Shown piece after piece: positions 7,203 to 14,297 of a stretch of 22,499 nucleotides of DNA. The first letter of the stretch is position 1. The number at the start of each line of letters is the position of its first letter. The position numbers and the translations under genes are program-made. A model generated the notes under the pieces. The model was not told the origin of the DNA, did not search any database, and saw only the letters and a program-made list of their open reading frames with translations. This stretch comes from CAMDTE01 sp034679985 (GTDB lineage: Bacteria; Bacteroidota; Bacteroidia; Flavobacteriales; Schleiferiaceae). Location of the stretch: the NCBI GenBank assembly GCA_034679985.1, contig JAXITR010000035.1:1-22499 (forward strand). The letters run 5' to 3'.

Positions 7203-8533
7203 CCGCGCATACCTTTCATGGCATTCATCAACTGACGGCGTCCGCCCTCTCCTTGCATCATGCGCATGACCTTACTCATGTCCTCAAACTGCTTGATCAA
7301 CTTATTGACGTCCTCCGTAGTTCTGCCGCTCCCCTGGGCAATGCGCTTTCGTCTGGACGCATTCAAGATCGATGGGTTGGTTCGCTCCCCCGGGGTCATG
7401 GAATGAATCATGGCTTCGATGTGCTTGAATGCATCGTCGTCTACTTCGACGCCAGCCATGGCCTTGGACATTCCTGGAATCATTCCCATTAAATCCTTCA
7501 TGTTGCCCATTTTCTTGATCTGCTGGATCTGACTTAAAAAGTCATCAAAGCCGAACTTGTTTTGGGCAATCTTCTTTTGAATTTTGCGGGCCTCTTCTTC
7601 GTTGAATTGTTCTTGAGCGCGTTCCACCAAGGAAACCACGTCGCCCATTCCCAAGATGCGATCGGCCATGCGGTCCGGATGAAAAACATCCAAGGCCTCT
7701 ATTTTTTCGCCCGTACCGATGAACTTCACCGGTACATCCACAACAGCACGAATCGTCAAGGCCGCACCGCCGCGGGTATCGCCGTCCAATTTGGTCAACA
7801 CCACCCCCGTGTATTGCAAGGCATCGTGAAAGGCCTTGGCCGTATTCACCGCGTCCTGACCGGTCATGGAGTCCACCACAAACAGGGTTTCTGTGGGTGA
7901 AACCGCCTGATGAATGGCTTTGATTTCCGCCATAAGCGTCTCGTCCACCGCCAAACGACCCGCCGTATCCACCAAGACCACGTTGTATCCTTTGGACTTA
8001 CCGAAGGCAACTCCCTCACGGGCAATGCGAACGGCGTCTTTTTCGCCTTCCAACGTGAAGACGTCGGCACCGATTTGTCCGCCCAAAACCTGCAATTGAT
8101 CAATGGCTGCTGGACGGTACACGTCACCGGCTACCAACAATACCTTTTTCCCTTTCTTCTTTTGCAGGAAATTGGCCAATTTTGCCGTGAAGGTGGTTTT
8201 TCCGGATCCTTGCAAACCCGCCATCAAGACCACATTGAAGTGGCCTTTCAGCTCCAATTCGGAAGCGGTGGTTCCCATGAGGGCCGCCATCTCGTCTCGA
8301 ACGATTTTAACCATCACCTGCCCGGGCTGCAGGGAAGTCAATACATTGGCTCCTAACGCTTTGTCGCGAACGTCGTCCGTGAATTGCTTGGCAACCTTAT
8401 AGCTTACGTCCGCGTCCAAAAGGGCCCGACGAATGTCTTTTACCGCTTCCGCGACGTTGATCTCGGTTAAGCGACTCCGGCCGGAAAGACGGTGAACGGC
8501 TTTTTCAATTTTTTGACTGAGACTCTCAAACAT
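7199..8533 (-). CDS. ffh: Signal recognition particle protein Ffh (SRP54 GTPase)
   Basis: A 444-residue, full-length Ffh that, with 4.5S RNA, recognises signal and membrane segments of nascent chains and docks with FtsY. The N domain (1-90) is followed by the G domain with P-loop GLQGSGKTT (106-114), DTAGR (189-193) and TKLDGD (247-252), then a methionine-rich M domain (about 325-444: MGNMKDLMGMIPGM, and MRMMQGEGG near the end) that binds signal peptides and SRP RNA. It heads the ffh-folD-queE operon and has a clear TACCTTTG element 20 bases upstream of the ATG. No SRP RNA gene is seen in the window. Confidence 0.97.
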   Translation of the reverse strand: MFESLSQKIEKAVHRLSGRSRLTEINVAEAVKDIRRALLDADVSYKVAKQFTDDVRDKALGANVLTSLQPGQVMVKIVRDEMAALMGTTASELELKGHFNVVLMAGLQGSGKTTFTAKLANFLQKKKGKKVLLVAGDVYRPAAIDQLQVLGGQIGADVFTLEGEKDAVRIAREGVAFGKSKGYNVVLVDTAGRLAVDETLMAEIKAIHQAVSPTETLFVVDSMTGQDAVNTAKAFHDALQYTGVVLTKLDGDTRGGAALTIRAVVDVPVKFIGTGEKIEALDVFHPDRMADRILGMGDVVSLVERAQEQFNEEEARKIQKKIAQNKFGFDDFLSQIQQIKKMGNMKDLMGMIPGMSKAMAGVEVDDDAFKHIEAMIHSMTPGERTNPSILNASRRKRIAQGSGRTTEDVNKLIKQFEDMSKVMRMMQGEGGRRQLMNAMKGMRG

Positions 8534-8553
8534 GACGGTACAGAACTAAGGTG

Positions 8554-8561
8554 CAAAGGTA
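8554..8561 (-). promoter_or_regulatory. -7 promoter element TACCTTTG of the ffh-folD-queE operon
   Basis: A perfect TAnnTTTG on the minus strand in the 55-bp pirin-ffh gap, ending 20 bases before the ffh ATG. The nearest upstream TTG is 21 bp away, slightly longer than the 18 bp seen at two other promoters here. It suggests ffh is transcribed separately from pirin, with a leader of roughly 15 nt. Confidence 0.55.
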
Positions 8562-8588
8562 CAACTCGTCCTGCGGGCGCACCAAGAA

Positions 8589-9329
8589 TTAATGCATCAC
8601 GGGAAGCGCCATGGGCACCTCCACCGCGACCACCCGGGTGGATGGCGCTAAAGCCACGTCAACGGTGGAAGGTTCACCAACTTCCCATACCCCAATGGCA
8701 TCGCGCGGACCCAAGACTGTGCCCGCAACTGTAGCCTGTCCTTCAACCACCATGAAATACACCCCTTGCCCCGCTCCACCGCAGACCGTGTAGGGAAAAG
8801 AAGCTTCTTCAGAGGTTTGGATTTGGGAAAACCACGCGTTCTGGTACACGTGAAGCGGTGCTTCTTCAGCCCCGTCCGGCCCAACCATCAAACCCCAACG
8901 ATTGGCGCGGTGTGTTTCTGGAAACACCACCTGGTGGTAACGCGGAACGGCCTGACGCTGTGCGGTCAAGACCCAAATCTGAAACAAGGTGCACGGGTCC
9001 GATTTGCTTCCGTTGTATTCGGAATGAGTAATGCCGGTACCGGCGCTCATGGCCTGAACTTCACCCGGATGCAATTGTTCGCGGTTGCCCATGGAATCCG
9101 CATGTTCCAATACACCGGTCAACGGAATGGTGACGATTTCCATGTTGTCGTGGGGATGCGTACCAAAACCCATTCCCGGCGCAACCCAGTCGTCGTTCCA
9201 AACGCGCAAGCAACCAAAATGAACCTTTTCCGGGTCGTACCAGCTGGCAAAGGAAAAAGAATGATTGGCCTTGAGCCAGCCGTGGTTGGCGTAACCGCGA
9301 GCGGTGGCTGGGTGCAGTATTTTTTTCAA
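8589..9329 (-). CDS. Pirin family protein (bicupin)
   Basis: A 246-residue protein with the pirin hallmarks: an N-terminal ILHPATARGYANHGWL segment, then FGTHPHDNMEIVT with the metal-binding H-x-H, then GTGITHSEYN supplying the third His and the Glu. A second cupin-like half follows. Pirins are cytosolic Fe-binding proteins; YhhW-type members have quercetin 2,3-dioxygenase activity and others act in regulation, so the substrate is open. The frame stays open to an ATG at 9410, but that extension would be encoded by the terminator hairpin of the upstream gene. I therefore place the start at the TTG at 9329 (M-K-K-I-L-H-P), which matches where the family begins. No clear -7 element precedes it. 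Confidence 0.88.
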   Translation of the reverse strand: MKKILHPATARGYANHGWLKANHSFSFASWYDPEKVHFGCLRVWNDDWVAPGMGFGTHPHDNMEIVTIPLTGVLEHADSMGNREQLHPGEVQAMSAGTGITHSEYNGSKSDPCTLFQIWVLTAQRQAVPRYHQVVFPETHRANRWGLMVGPDGAEEAPLHVYQNAWFSQIQTSEEASFPYTVCGGAGQGVYFMVVEGQATVAGTVLGPRDAIGVWEVGEPSTVDVALAPSTRVVAVEVPMALPVMH

Positions 9330-9350
9330 TGTTTCAACTTTGAAAAGTCC

Positions 9351-9374
9351 AAAAAAAGGCCCGCGAGGCGGGCC
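9351..9374 (-). terminator. Intrinsic terminator after the PDZ protein gene
   Basis: Perfect 7-bp GC stem GGCCCGC (9358-9364) and GCGGGCC (9368-9374) with a GAG/CTC loop. On the minus strand it is followed by seven T residues (9357-9351). It lies 10 bp past the PDZ gene stop and overlaps the 5' flank of pirin. Confidence 0.88.
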
Positions 9375-9384
9375 AAAGAAAAAA

Positions 9385-10131
9385 CTAGTGACGAATCTCG
9401 TGGCGCTCAATGCGAACAGGACCCTCCCCGCGACCCAACTCCAAAGGCATGCCCAAGGACAGATTCATGGGTAACGAGTTCGAGGGAATCAGATAGCCAA
9501 CCGCTTCCATCGCTTTTCCGTCTCGTCTAAACTTTAGCGCAACGCGATCTCCTACTACCTTTTCGTTCATGGCAGCAACCAACTCTTGAAAAGAGTGCAC
9601 AGCCAAATCGTTTACCTGAAAGATAACATCACCCGAACGCAAACCCATCGCCGCAGCGGTGCTGACGGGGGTAACCTCTTTTACCATGGCACCGTCGATG
9701 TCGGTTGCATTCTCAACGCCAGCAACACCTAAACGCGCTTTGGAGGAGTTTGTGCTCCACCCGGGCGTCAAGCCTTCAGGCTCCGACGAGTCAAAAAAAA
9801 ACATGCGGGTTTCACCACCCTGAGGCATTGCGGGGAGGTCCCGCAAGAGGTCTGCAAGGTTTGGTTCCATTTGTCCGTCCTTAATTTCAATGCGGCGCTC
9901 AATCACCGCTACTTCCCCTTTTTTGGTAGACTTAGCAGCGCTTTTCTTTGCCTTACTTCCTTTTGCTTTGTCCGCGGGTGCAGATTTATCGTGGCACGAA
10001 GCGTCGGTTTTGGCTGCGCTTGAAGCGCACGAAGGTGCTGCACTTCCAGCCTTTTGGCAGCAAGCGGGCTGCGATTGGGCATAAACTCCAGTTGCCAAAA
10101 GGGCAAAAACGGCGAGAAACAAGTTTTTCAT
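9385..10131 (-). CDS. Exported PDZ-domain protein with Cys-rich N-terminus
   Basis: A 248-residue protein from the ATG at 10131; another in-frame ATG at 10143 adds MSLS. Residues 1-19 form a signal peptide (MKNLFLAVFALLATGVYAQ). Four cysteines follow (C24, C25, C35, C46) with H47, then a Lys/Ala-rich linker (51-72), a charged segment, and one PDZ domain (about 132-212: RLGVAGVE, PVSTAAAMGLRSGDVIFQVNDLAV, LKFRRDG). No protease domain is present. It is therefore probably a periplasmic or surface adaptor. The cysteines could bind a metal or form disulfides. It is not a classical lipoprotein, because the first Cys pair lies four residues past the likely cleavage site. It diverges from the ABC-transporter unit and has its own promoter and terminator. 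Function unknown. Confidence 0.8.
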   Translation of the reverse strand: MKNLFLAVFALLATGVYAQSQPACCQKAGSAAPSCASSAAKTDASCHDKSAPADKAKGSKAKKSAAKSTKKGEVAVIERRIEIKDGQMEPNLADLLRDLPAMPQGGETRMFFFDSSEPEGLTPGWSTNSSKARLGVAGVENATDIDGAMVKEVTPVSTAAAMGLRSGDVIFQVNDLAVHSFQELVAAMNEKVVGDRVALKFRRDGKAMEAVGYLIPSNSLPMNLSLGMPLELGRGEGPVRIERHEIRH

Positions 10132-10197
10132 GGAAAGACTCATTAGGGTTAAACGTTCTTGTTTTGGAAATCTGCACACGCGCACAGCTCCATCTCT

Positions 10198-10226
10198 CAA
10201 AGTTACAAAAAATAGGCCAAATCCAA
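10198..10226 (-). promoter_or_regulatory. Promoter of the PDZ protein gene, TTG-N18-TAACTTTG
   Basis: On the minus strand a perfect -7 TAACTTTG (10205-10198) lies exactly 18 bp downstream of TTG (10226-10224), the same spacing as at glyA. It predicts a leader of about 50-60 nt, the longest here, and interleaves with the divergent element at 10231-10238. Confidence 0.65.
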
Positions 10227-10230
10227 GACG

Positions 10231-10238
10231 TATCTTTG
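10231..10238 (+). promoter_or_regulatory. -7 promoter element TATCTTTG of the ABC transporter unit
   Basis: A perfect TAnnTTTG ending five bases before the ATG at 10244, which predicts a leaderless transcript. No TTG is found at the -33 position. Confidence 0.55.
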
Positions 10239-10243
10239 GGTGA

Positions 10244-10912
10244 ATGATACTGCTCCAATCTACTAATTGCAGCCACCGGTACCCCGGACAGTCGCCCATT
10301 TATTGGCCAGACTATGCTTTGGAATCGGGAACAGTACTGGGTTTTCGAGGTCCGTCGGGCTGCGGAAAATCTACCGCACTGCACACGGCGGGAGGATTGC
10401 TTCCGCTGCACTCCGGATCCCTGGAGTTGACACACATTGCCCGGGTACAACCGGGCGTCCGGGTGCCCAATGCGTGGCGCCAAAAAGGGGTGGGCTGGAT
10501 TCCCCAGCGGCCCTTTTTTTGGCCGGGTTTCACGGTTCGCCGCAATCTGGAATTAGCGGCATGGGCCAAACAAACCCAGTTGGATTCTCGCGTTTGGGAA
10601 CTGCTGGAGCGCCTGGGATTAGCCGAATACCGCGACCGACGGGCCGACCGGCTCAGTTTGGGGCAGCAACAACGTTTGTCAACGGTTCGGGCCACGGTTG
10701 GCAATCCGCACGTCCTTTTGGCGGACGAACCCACGGCCTCGTTGGATGATTCTCAGGCGTTTGAAGTAATGACGATTCTTCGGGACTGGTGCAAAAGCAG
10801 CGGCGGCGGGGTTTTGCTTGCGTCGCACGACGCACGCACGCTGCCGTTTCAAACGGTAGGTATTGATTTCACGAAGAATTTGACCCTCAATTCACAACAC
10901 GATGCTCGGTAG
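10244..10912 (+). CDS. ABC transporter ATP-binding protein (LolD/MacB-like)
   Basis: A 222-residue single-domain ABC ATPase. Seen: Walker A GPSGCGKST (36-44), Q-loop WIPQRP (85-90), signature LSLGQQQ (137-143), Walker B VLLADE (157-162) with the D-loop ASLDD, and switch His H195 in LLASHD. The compact size and its pairing with a MacB-type permease place it in the LolD/MacB/FtsE group, which power envelope mechanotransmission or export rather than classical import. It overlaps the permease gene by 11 bp, so the two are translated together. The signature has Q-Q-Q after LSLG where S-G-G-Q/E is more common elsewhere. The substrate is not evident from the ATPase. Confidence 0.92.
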   Translation: MILLQSTNCSHRYPGQSPIYWPDYALESGTVLGFRGPSGCGKSTALHTAGGLLPLHSGSLELTHIARVQPGVRVPNAWRQKGVGWIPQRPFFWPGFTVRRNLELAAWAKQTQLDSRVWELLERLGLAEYRDRRADRLSLGQQQRLSTVRATVGNPHVLLADEPTASLDDSQAFEVMTILRDWCKSSGGGVLLASHDARTLPFQTVGIDFTKNLTLNSQHDAR

Positions 10913-12047
10913 TTTGCTTTGGGGTCTGCGGAACCTCTGGACCCGACGCGGTCAGGCGCTGGCTCAGGCGGTGCTGGTGGCCGTGGGCATGGGTGCCGCC
11001 ATGGGCGTTGCGCGATTGGAACAAGCCTCGGACAAGGCCTTGGTGGATGAATTGGAAGGGGTGGACCTGATTTTGGCGGCCGTCGGATCCCCTACCCAAG
11101 CGCTGCTCGCAAGCGTGTTCCATTTGGACGACCCCACCGGAAATGTGGACTCTGCCTGGGCAAAGCAGTGGATGCAGCATCCGGCTGTGGCCCGCGCGTT
11201 GCCCTTGGCCTACGGCGACCGGTTGTCTGGCATACGAATTTTGGGATGCACGCCGGAATTCTACGACTGGAAACAAGTTGCTCTGGTGCAAGGTCGACTG
11301 CCCCGTCAACCGTTTGAAGTTTTGGCGGGATCGCGCGCTGCAAAGCAGTTGAACCTGGAGATTGGCTCCGTTTTCCACGGAAGCCACGGGACAGAAGGCG
11401 ACGCCGGCGACCACGAGCACCATCCGTATACGGTGGTTGGGATTGGAAATGCGCGCGGACAAGTGGTGGACGGCTTGTTGATGACGCCTTTGGAGAGCGT
11501 TTGGGCCGTGCACGAAGACGCCCCAGCAGATTATACTGCGGTATTGCTCCAAACCAAAAGCCCCATGGCCGCCCTATTTTTGCCGCGGAGCATTCGCTCC
11601 AGCGGGACGGGCATGGCCGTCTCCCCTCCTTTGGAAGTCAATCGATTGCGCACCCTCCTGGATCAAGGAAGTCAGTTATTCTCCCTCATGAGTGCCTTGA
11701 TCACTGGGGTTGCTTTGGTGGCCATTGTGTTGATGTGGTGGAATTTCTCCGAGGAGCGACGCGCAGAACTGGCTCTGTTGCGCGCCAATGGAGCTACCGC
11801 AGGGCAACTCTATGGGTTCATTCTGGCTCCCTTTGCCGGAGTTTTGTTGGCCGGCTGGGGAATTGCCTGGATGGCGCAATTCGTTTGGACGCTTCCGTTT
11901 TGGCCGATGGAAATTCCCGGCGGACAGTGGATTCCGCTGGACGGTTATTTGTTGGTGGCAGGTCTCCTTTCGGCTGTATTGTTGGCTTTAGTACCGACGA
12001 GCCAAATGTTGCGCACCCCCATTCACACGGCCCTTTTGGATGCCTAA
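10902..12047 (+). CDS. MacB/FtsX-type ABC transporter permease with His-rich periplasmic segment
   Basis: A 381-residue protein with the MacB/FtsX topology: one N-terminal membrane helix (about 20-38), a large periplasmic domain (about 40-255), and three C-terminal helices (about 262-282, 303-327, 347-366). After the second helix the cytoplasmic loop EERRAELALLRANGAT resembles the FtsX/MacB consensus that contacts the ATPase. The periplasmic domain holds a His/Asp cluster at H159, H162, D167, D170, H171, H173 and H174 (HGSHGTEGDAGDHEHHP), suggestive of metal binding. It is overlapped by the ATPase gene upstream and followed directly by a DUF3299-like exported protein. This context suggests an envelope transport or extraction module, perhaps for zinc or another metal. 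The metal link is inference. Confidence 0.85.
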   Translation: MLGSLLWGLRNLWTRRGQALAQAVLVAVGMGAAMGVARLEQASDKALVDELEGVDLILAAVGSPTQALLASVFHLDDPTGNVDSAWAKQWMQHPAVARALPLAYGDRLSGIRILGCTPEFYDWKQVALVQGRLPRQPFEVLAGSRAAKQLNLEIGSVFHGSHGTEGDAGDHEHHPYTVVGIGNARGQVVDGLLMTPLESVWAVHEDAPADYTAVLLQTKSPMAALFLPRSIRSSGTGMAVSPPLEVNRLRTLLDQGSQLFSLMSALITGVALVAIVLMWWNFSEERRAELALLRANGATAGQLYGFILAPFAGVLLAGWGIAWMAQFVWTLPFWPMEIPGGQWIPLDGYLLVAGLLSAVLLALVPTSQMLRTPIHTALLDA

Positions 12048-12052
12048 CTTTG
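12045..12052 (+). promoter_or_regulatory. Internal -7 element TAACTTTG before the DUF3299-like gene
   Basis: A perfect TAnnTTTG whose first three bases are the permease stop codon TAA, ending five bases before the ATG at 12058. It would give a leaderless transcript from inside the operon. No TTG at -33. Confidence 0.45.
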
Positions 12053-12057
12053 TGAAC

Positions 12058-12507
12058 ATGTACCGACCGATCTTTCTCGCGTTCTTGTTCCTTGTTTTGG
12101 GGTCAAACCCGATGCATGCTCAGGTTCCTCCAAAGATTACCTGGCGACAACTGGCAACCACCAAATTTGAGGAAGTATTTGACGCCGGCAGAAACACCTG
12201 GTCGCAAAAGGCAAATTTCCCGGCGGAGATTCTAGCGTTGCAGGGGCAGCAAGTTCGAATTACCGGCTACATGGTACCTGTTGACGTTACGGGAAAAGTT
12301 TACGCGCTATCTGCCTACACCTTTTCGTCGTGTTTTTTTTGTGGAGGAGCAGGACCCGAGAGCGTAATGGGATTGGAGTTGGCGGTACCCGGTCAAAAAT
12401 TTAAAACCGATCAAGTGGTCACCTGGCAAGGAACGTTGGTTCTTAAATCCAAACCGGGTATGGGATTTCACTTTACTTTGAGGAATTCTACCGAATGGAA
12501 GGACTGA
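12058..12507 (+). CDS. Exported DUF3299-like protein
   Basis: A 149-residue protein from the ATG at 12058. Residues 1-21 are a signal peptide (MYRPIFLAFLFLV..., cleavage likely after MHA). The mature part has the DUF3299 pattern: a TWRQL motif, FPAEILALQGQQVRITGYMVP (L-x-G-x-x-V-x-I-x-G-Y-M-x-P), then SSCFFCGGAGPESV with a C-x2-C pair, and WQGTLVL further on. The Cys pair could bind a metal or be redox active. An earlier in-frame ATG at 12040, overlapping the permease, would add six residues before the signal peptide. The later start fits both the signal peptide and the TAACTTTG-N5-ATG arrangement. The gene follows the ABC permease, and its 3' end overlaps the BatA-like gene by 13 bp. As far as I recall, DUF3299 proteins accompany similar ABC genes in other bacteria. 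Confidence 0.8.
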   Translation: MYRPIFLAFLFLVLGSNPMHAQVPPKITWRQLATTKFEEVFDAGRNTWSQKANFPAEILALQGQQVRITGYMVPVDVTGKVYALSAYTFSSCFFCGGAGPESVMGLELAVPGQKFKTDQVVTWQGTLVLKSKPGMGFHFTLRNSTEWKD

Positions 12508-14297
12508 CCTGGGGCAACCCTTTGGCGCTCTGGGGATTGCTATTGGCAGCCCTTCCCCTGTATGCGCACTTTTCAAAGCTCATTCGTCCCAAACGGATTG
12601 TTTTTTCGGATACCCGCCTCCTTCGGGAGGTTTGGGAATCTCAGGAAAAGAGATCCGAACCGCGCCAACGCATCCTCCTGGCACTGCGCCTTTTGTCCTT
12701 GCTTCTAGGCGTTTTGTTTTTGGCACAACCGCAATGGGGCGCCTCGAAGTCATCCGACCCGTACCAATGGTATTTGGACGCGTCGGCCAGTATGGAATTA
12801 CCGTACGACGAGAAGGTTAGCCGCATGAACGAGGCCAAACGCCGTATGAAGTTGGCCCTGGAAGACCTTCCCCGCAACCAAACGGTGGAAGTGCACTCGG
12901 AGTTCTTTCCGTTGGGACGGGTTTCCCGAACGGCTGAAGAATGGCTGACTCAACTGGACAGCATTCAACCTACAGGTCAATCCGATCGATCTAAAACACT
13001 GATTTCCAATTGCTCTTTGATATTTTCTGATACCGAATGGAGCGAACTTTTGGACGAAGATTCCCCACGGATTGAATCCGTTGGATCAACCGTTGAAACG
13101 GTGTCTTGGCCAGACTCGGTTTGGATTGAGCCCCATCCTTCGGGTGGCAACCGTTGGCGCGGATACGTACAATTTTCGCCCGTGAAAAACCCAACCGTAA
13201 GCCAGCGTTTGGAGTGGTGGTGCGCAGGTAAACGCGTGCAATGGAGTTCTTTTCGCGCCGTTCCCAATCAATCGGCTACCGTACAAACGGAATTTACCGC
13301 TCCCGAGGGTGGGAATTGCCCGGTAGAATTGCGGTTTTCTCACGGTGGGCGCAGGCATTTCTGGATTCCCGCAAACACGGGAAAACAAATACTTTACTTG
13401 GGCTGGACCCCCTCCGGAAACACCCTTCCGTGGGCATTGGCTCCGACACCGCACCAAGCTGTAGTTAAATCCAGCCTTGGGTCAAAAGATTTGGATCCAA
13501 ACCGCACGGCCTTGGTGGTGATCCGTGAATGGGATGCGCTTCCTGCCGTGGAAAAACAAGCATTGCGCAATGCGTCGTATCAAGGGATTGGAATCTTGGG
13601 GTGCAACCGGGGAATTCAAGGGGTTAACGCACAACCCATGAACCAAATTTCCCCCAAATCACCCTTTTACGAGGGAATGGTGGCCAGAATGCCAACCGCT
13701 CTTCAGGCGGTTCAAATGGCAAACGGCCCCTTGCCGGACAGCCTTTGCGGAGCTAATCACGATGCATTGCTTAAAAACAACACCGAGGCTGCCCTATCCC
13801 ATCGATTGCAGTCCAATTTGTTTTGGCTTTCGGACCCCTGGGATGCCGCTGACGCTTCGGAACTGCATCAATCGCCGTATCCTTTTGCCTGGGTAAAACG
13901 CATGGCCGGATGGGGCAATCGCAGTCAACGCACCGCACAAAACGACCGTGGATTCATCAAGAATGCTGCCGCCGGAAGCAATTGGAACCAAAATGGCCGC
14001 ATTTGGAATTCGTCCACCCGATCCCAACCCCTTTTGCCGGGATTTCTGTGGCAGTCCACCTCCAACGGCGACACCTTGAATGTGGTGGCCCTGCACCCGA
14101 GCCGTAAAGAAACGGGATCTTCACGCCCAGCGCCCCAATTGAAAAACATTCAAAGTACCACCCCCCCCCGAACCCAAGCCACAGCAACAGGAAAACCCTC
14201 GTTTTTTAGCGCTCCATTTTGGTGGCTCCTGCTCGCCGGCTTTATCCTGGCCACGGAATCTTTCTTCGCACGTAAATCAGTACCTTTGACCCCATGA
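12495..14297 (+). CDS. BatA-N domain membrane protein with VWA-like MIDAS motif
   Basis: A 600-residue protein. The first 80 residues are the BatA N-terminal domain: NPLALWGLLLAALPLYAHF (helix 1), the polar RPKRIVFSDTRLLREV segment, and a second helix LLALRLLSLLLGVLFLAQP (about 61-79). Immediately afterwards LDASASM gives a D-x-S-x-S metal-ion adhesion motif (D95, S97, S99) as in von Willebrand A domains. A long periplasmic region follows, then a C-terminal helix (about 572-590) and a basic tail. In Bacteroidota such BatA-domain proteins commonly precede a dihydroorotase-like gene, as here, with an ATGA overlap. Role unknown; it is not part of a full bat aerotolerance operon in this window. 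A run of nine C (14161-14169) in the 3' part makes the last 45 or so codons prone to frameshift. Confidence 0.85.
   Translation: MEGLTWGNPLALWGLLLAALPLYAHFSKLIRPKRIVFSDTRLLREVWESQEKRSEPRQRILLALRLLSLLLGVLFLAQPQWGASKSSDPYQWYLDASASMELPYDEKVSRMNEAKRRMKLALEDLPRNQTVEVHSEFFPLGRVSRTAEEWLTQLDSIQPTGQSDRSKTLISNCSLIFSDTEWSELLDEDSPRIESVGSTVETVSWPDSVWIEPHPSGGNRWRGYVQFSPVKNPTVSQRLEWWCAGKRVQWSSFRAVPNQSATVQTEFTAPEGGNCPVELRFSHGGRRHFWIPANTGKQILYLGWTPSGNTLPWALAPTPHQAVVKSSLGSKDLDPNRTALVVIREWDALPAVEKQALRNASYQGIGILGCNRGIQGVNAQPMNQISPKSPFYEGMVARMPTALQAVQMANGPLPDSLCGANHDALLKNNTEAALSHRLQSNLFWLSDPWDAADASELHQSPYPFAWVKRMAGWGNRSQRTAQNDRGFIKNAAAGSNWNQNGRIWNSSTRSQPLLPGFLWQSTSNGDTLNVVALHPSRKETGSSRPAPQLKNIQSTTPPRTQATATGKPSFFSAPFWWLLLAGFILATESFFARKSVPLTP
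14161..14169. repeat. Homopolymeric C9 tract inside the BatA-like gene
   Basis: Nine consecutive C residues coding T-P-P-R in a linker before the C-terminal membrane helix. This is the longest homopolymer I noticed in the window. A one-base change would remove the C-terminal anchor. The present length keeps the frame open. Confidence 0.7.
14281..14288 (+). promoter_or_regulatory. Internal -7 element TACCTTTG before the dihydroorotase-like gene
   Basis: A perfect TAnnTTTG inside the last codons of the BatA-like gene, ending five bases before the ATG at 14294. It predicts a leaderless transcript in addition to readthrough from upstream. No clear TTG at -33. Confidence 0.45.
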
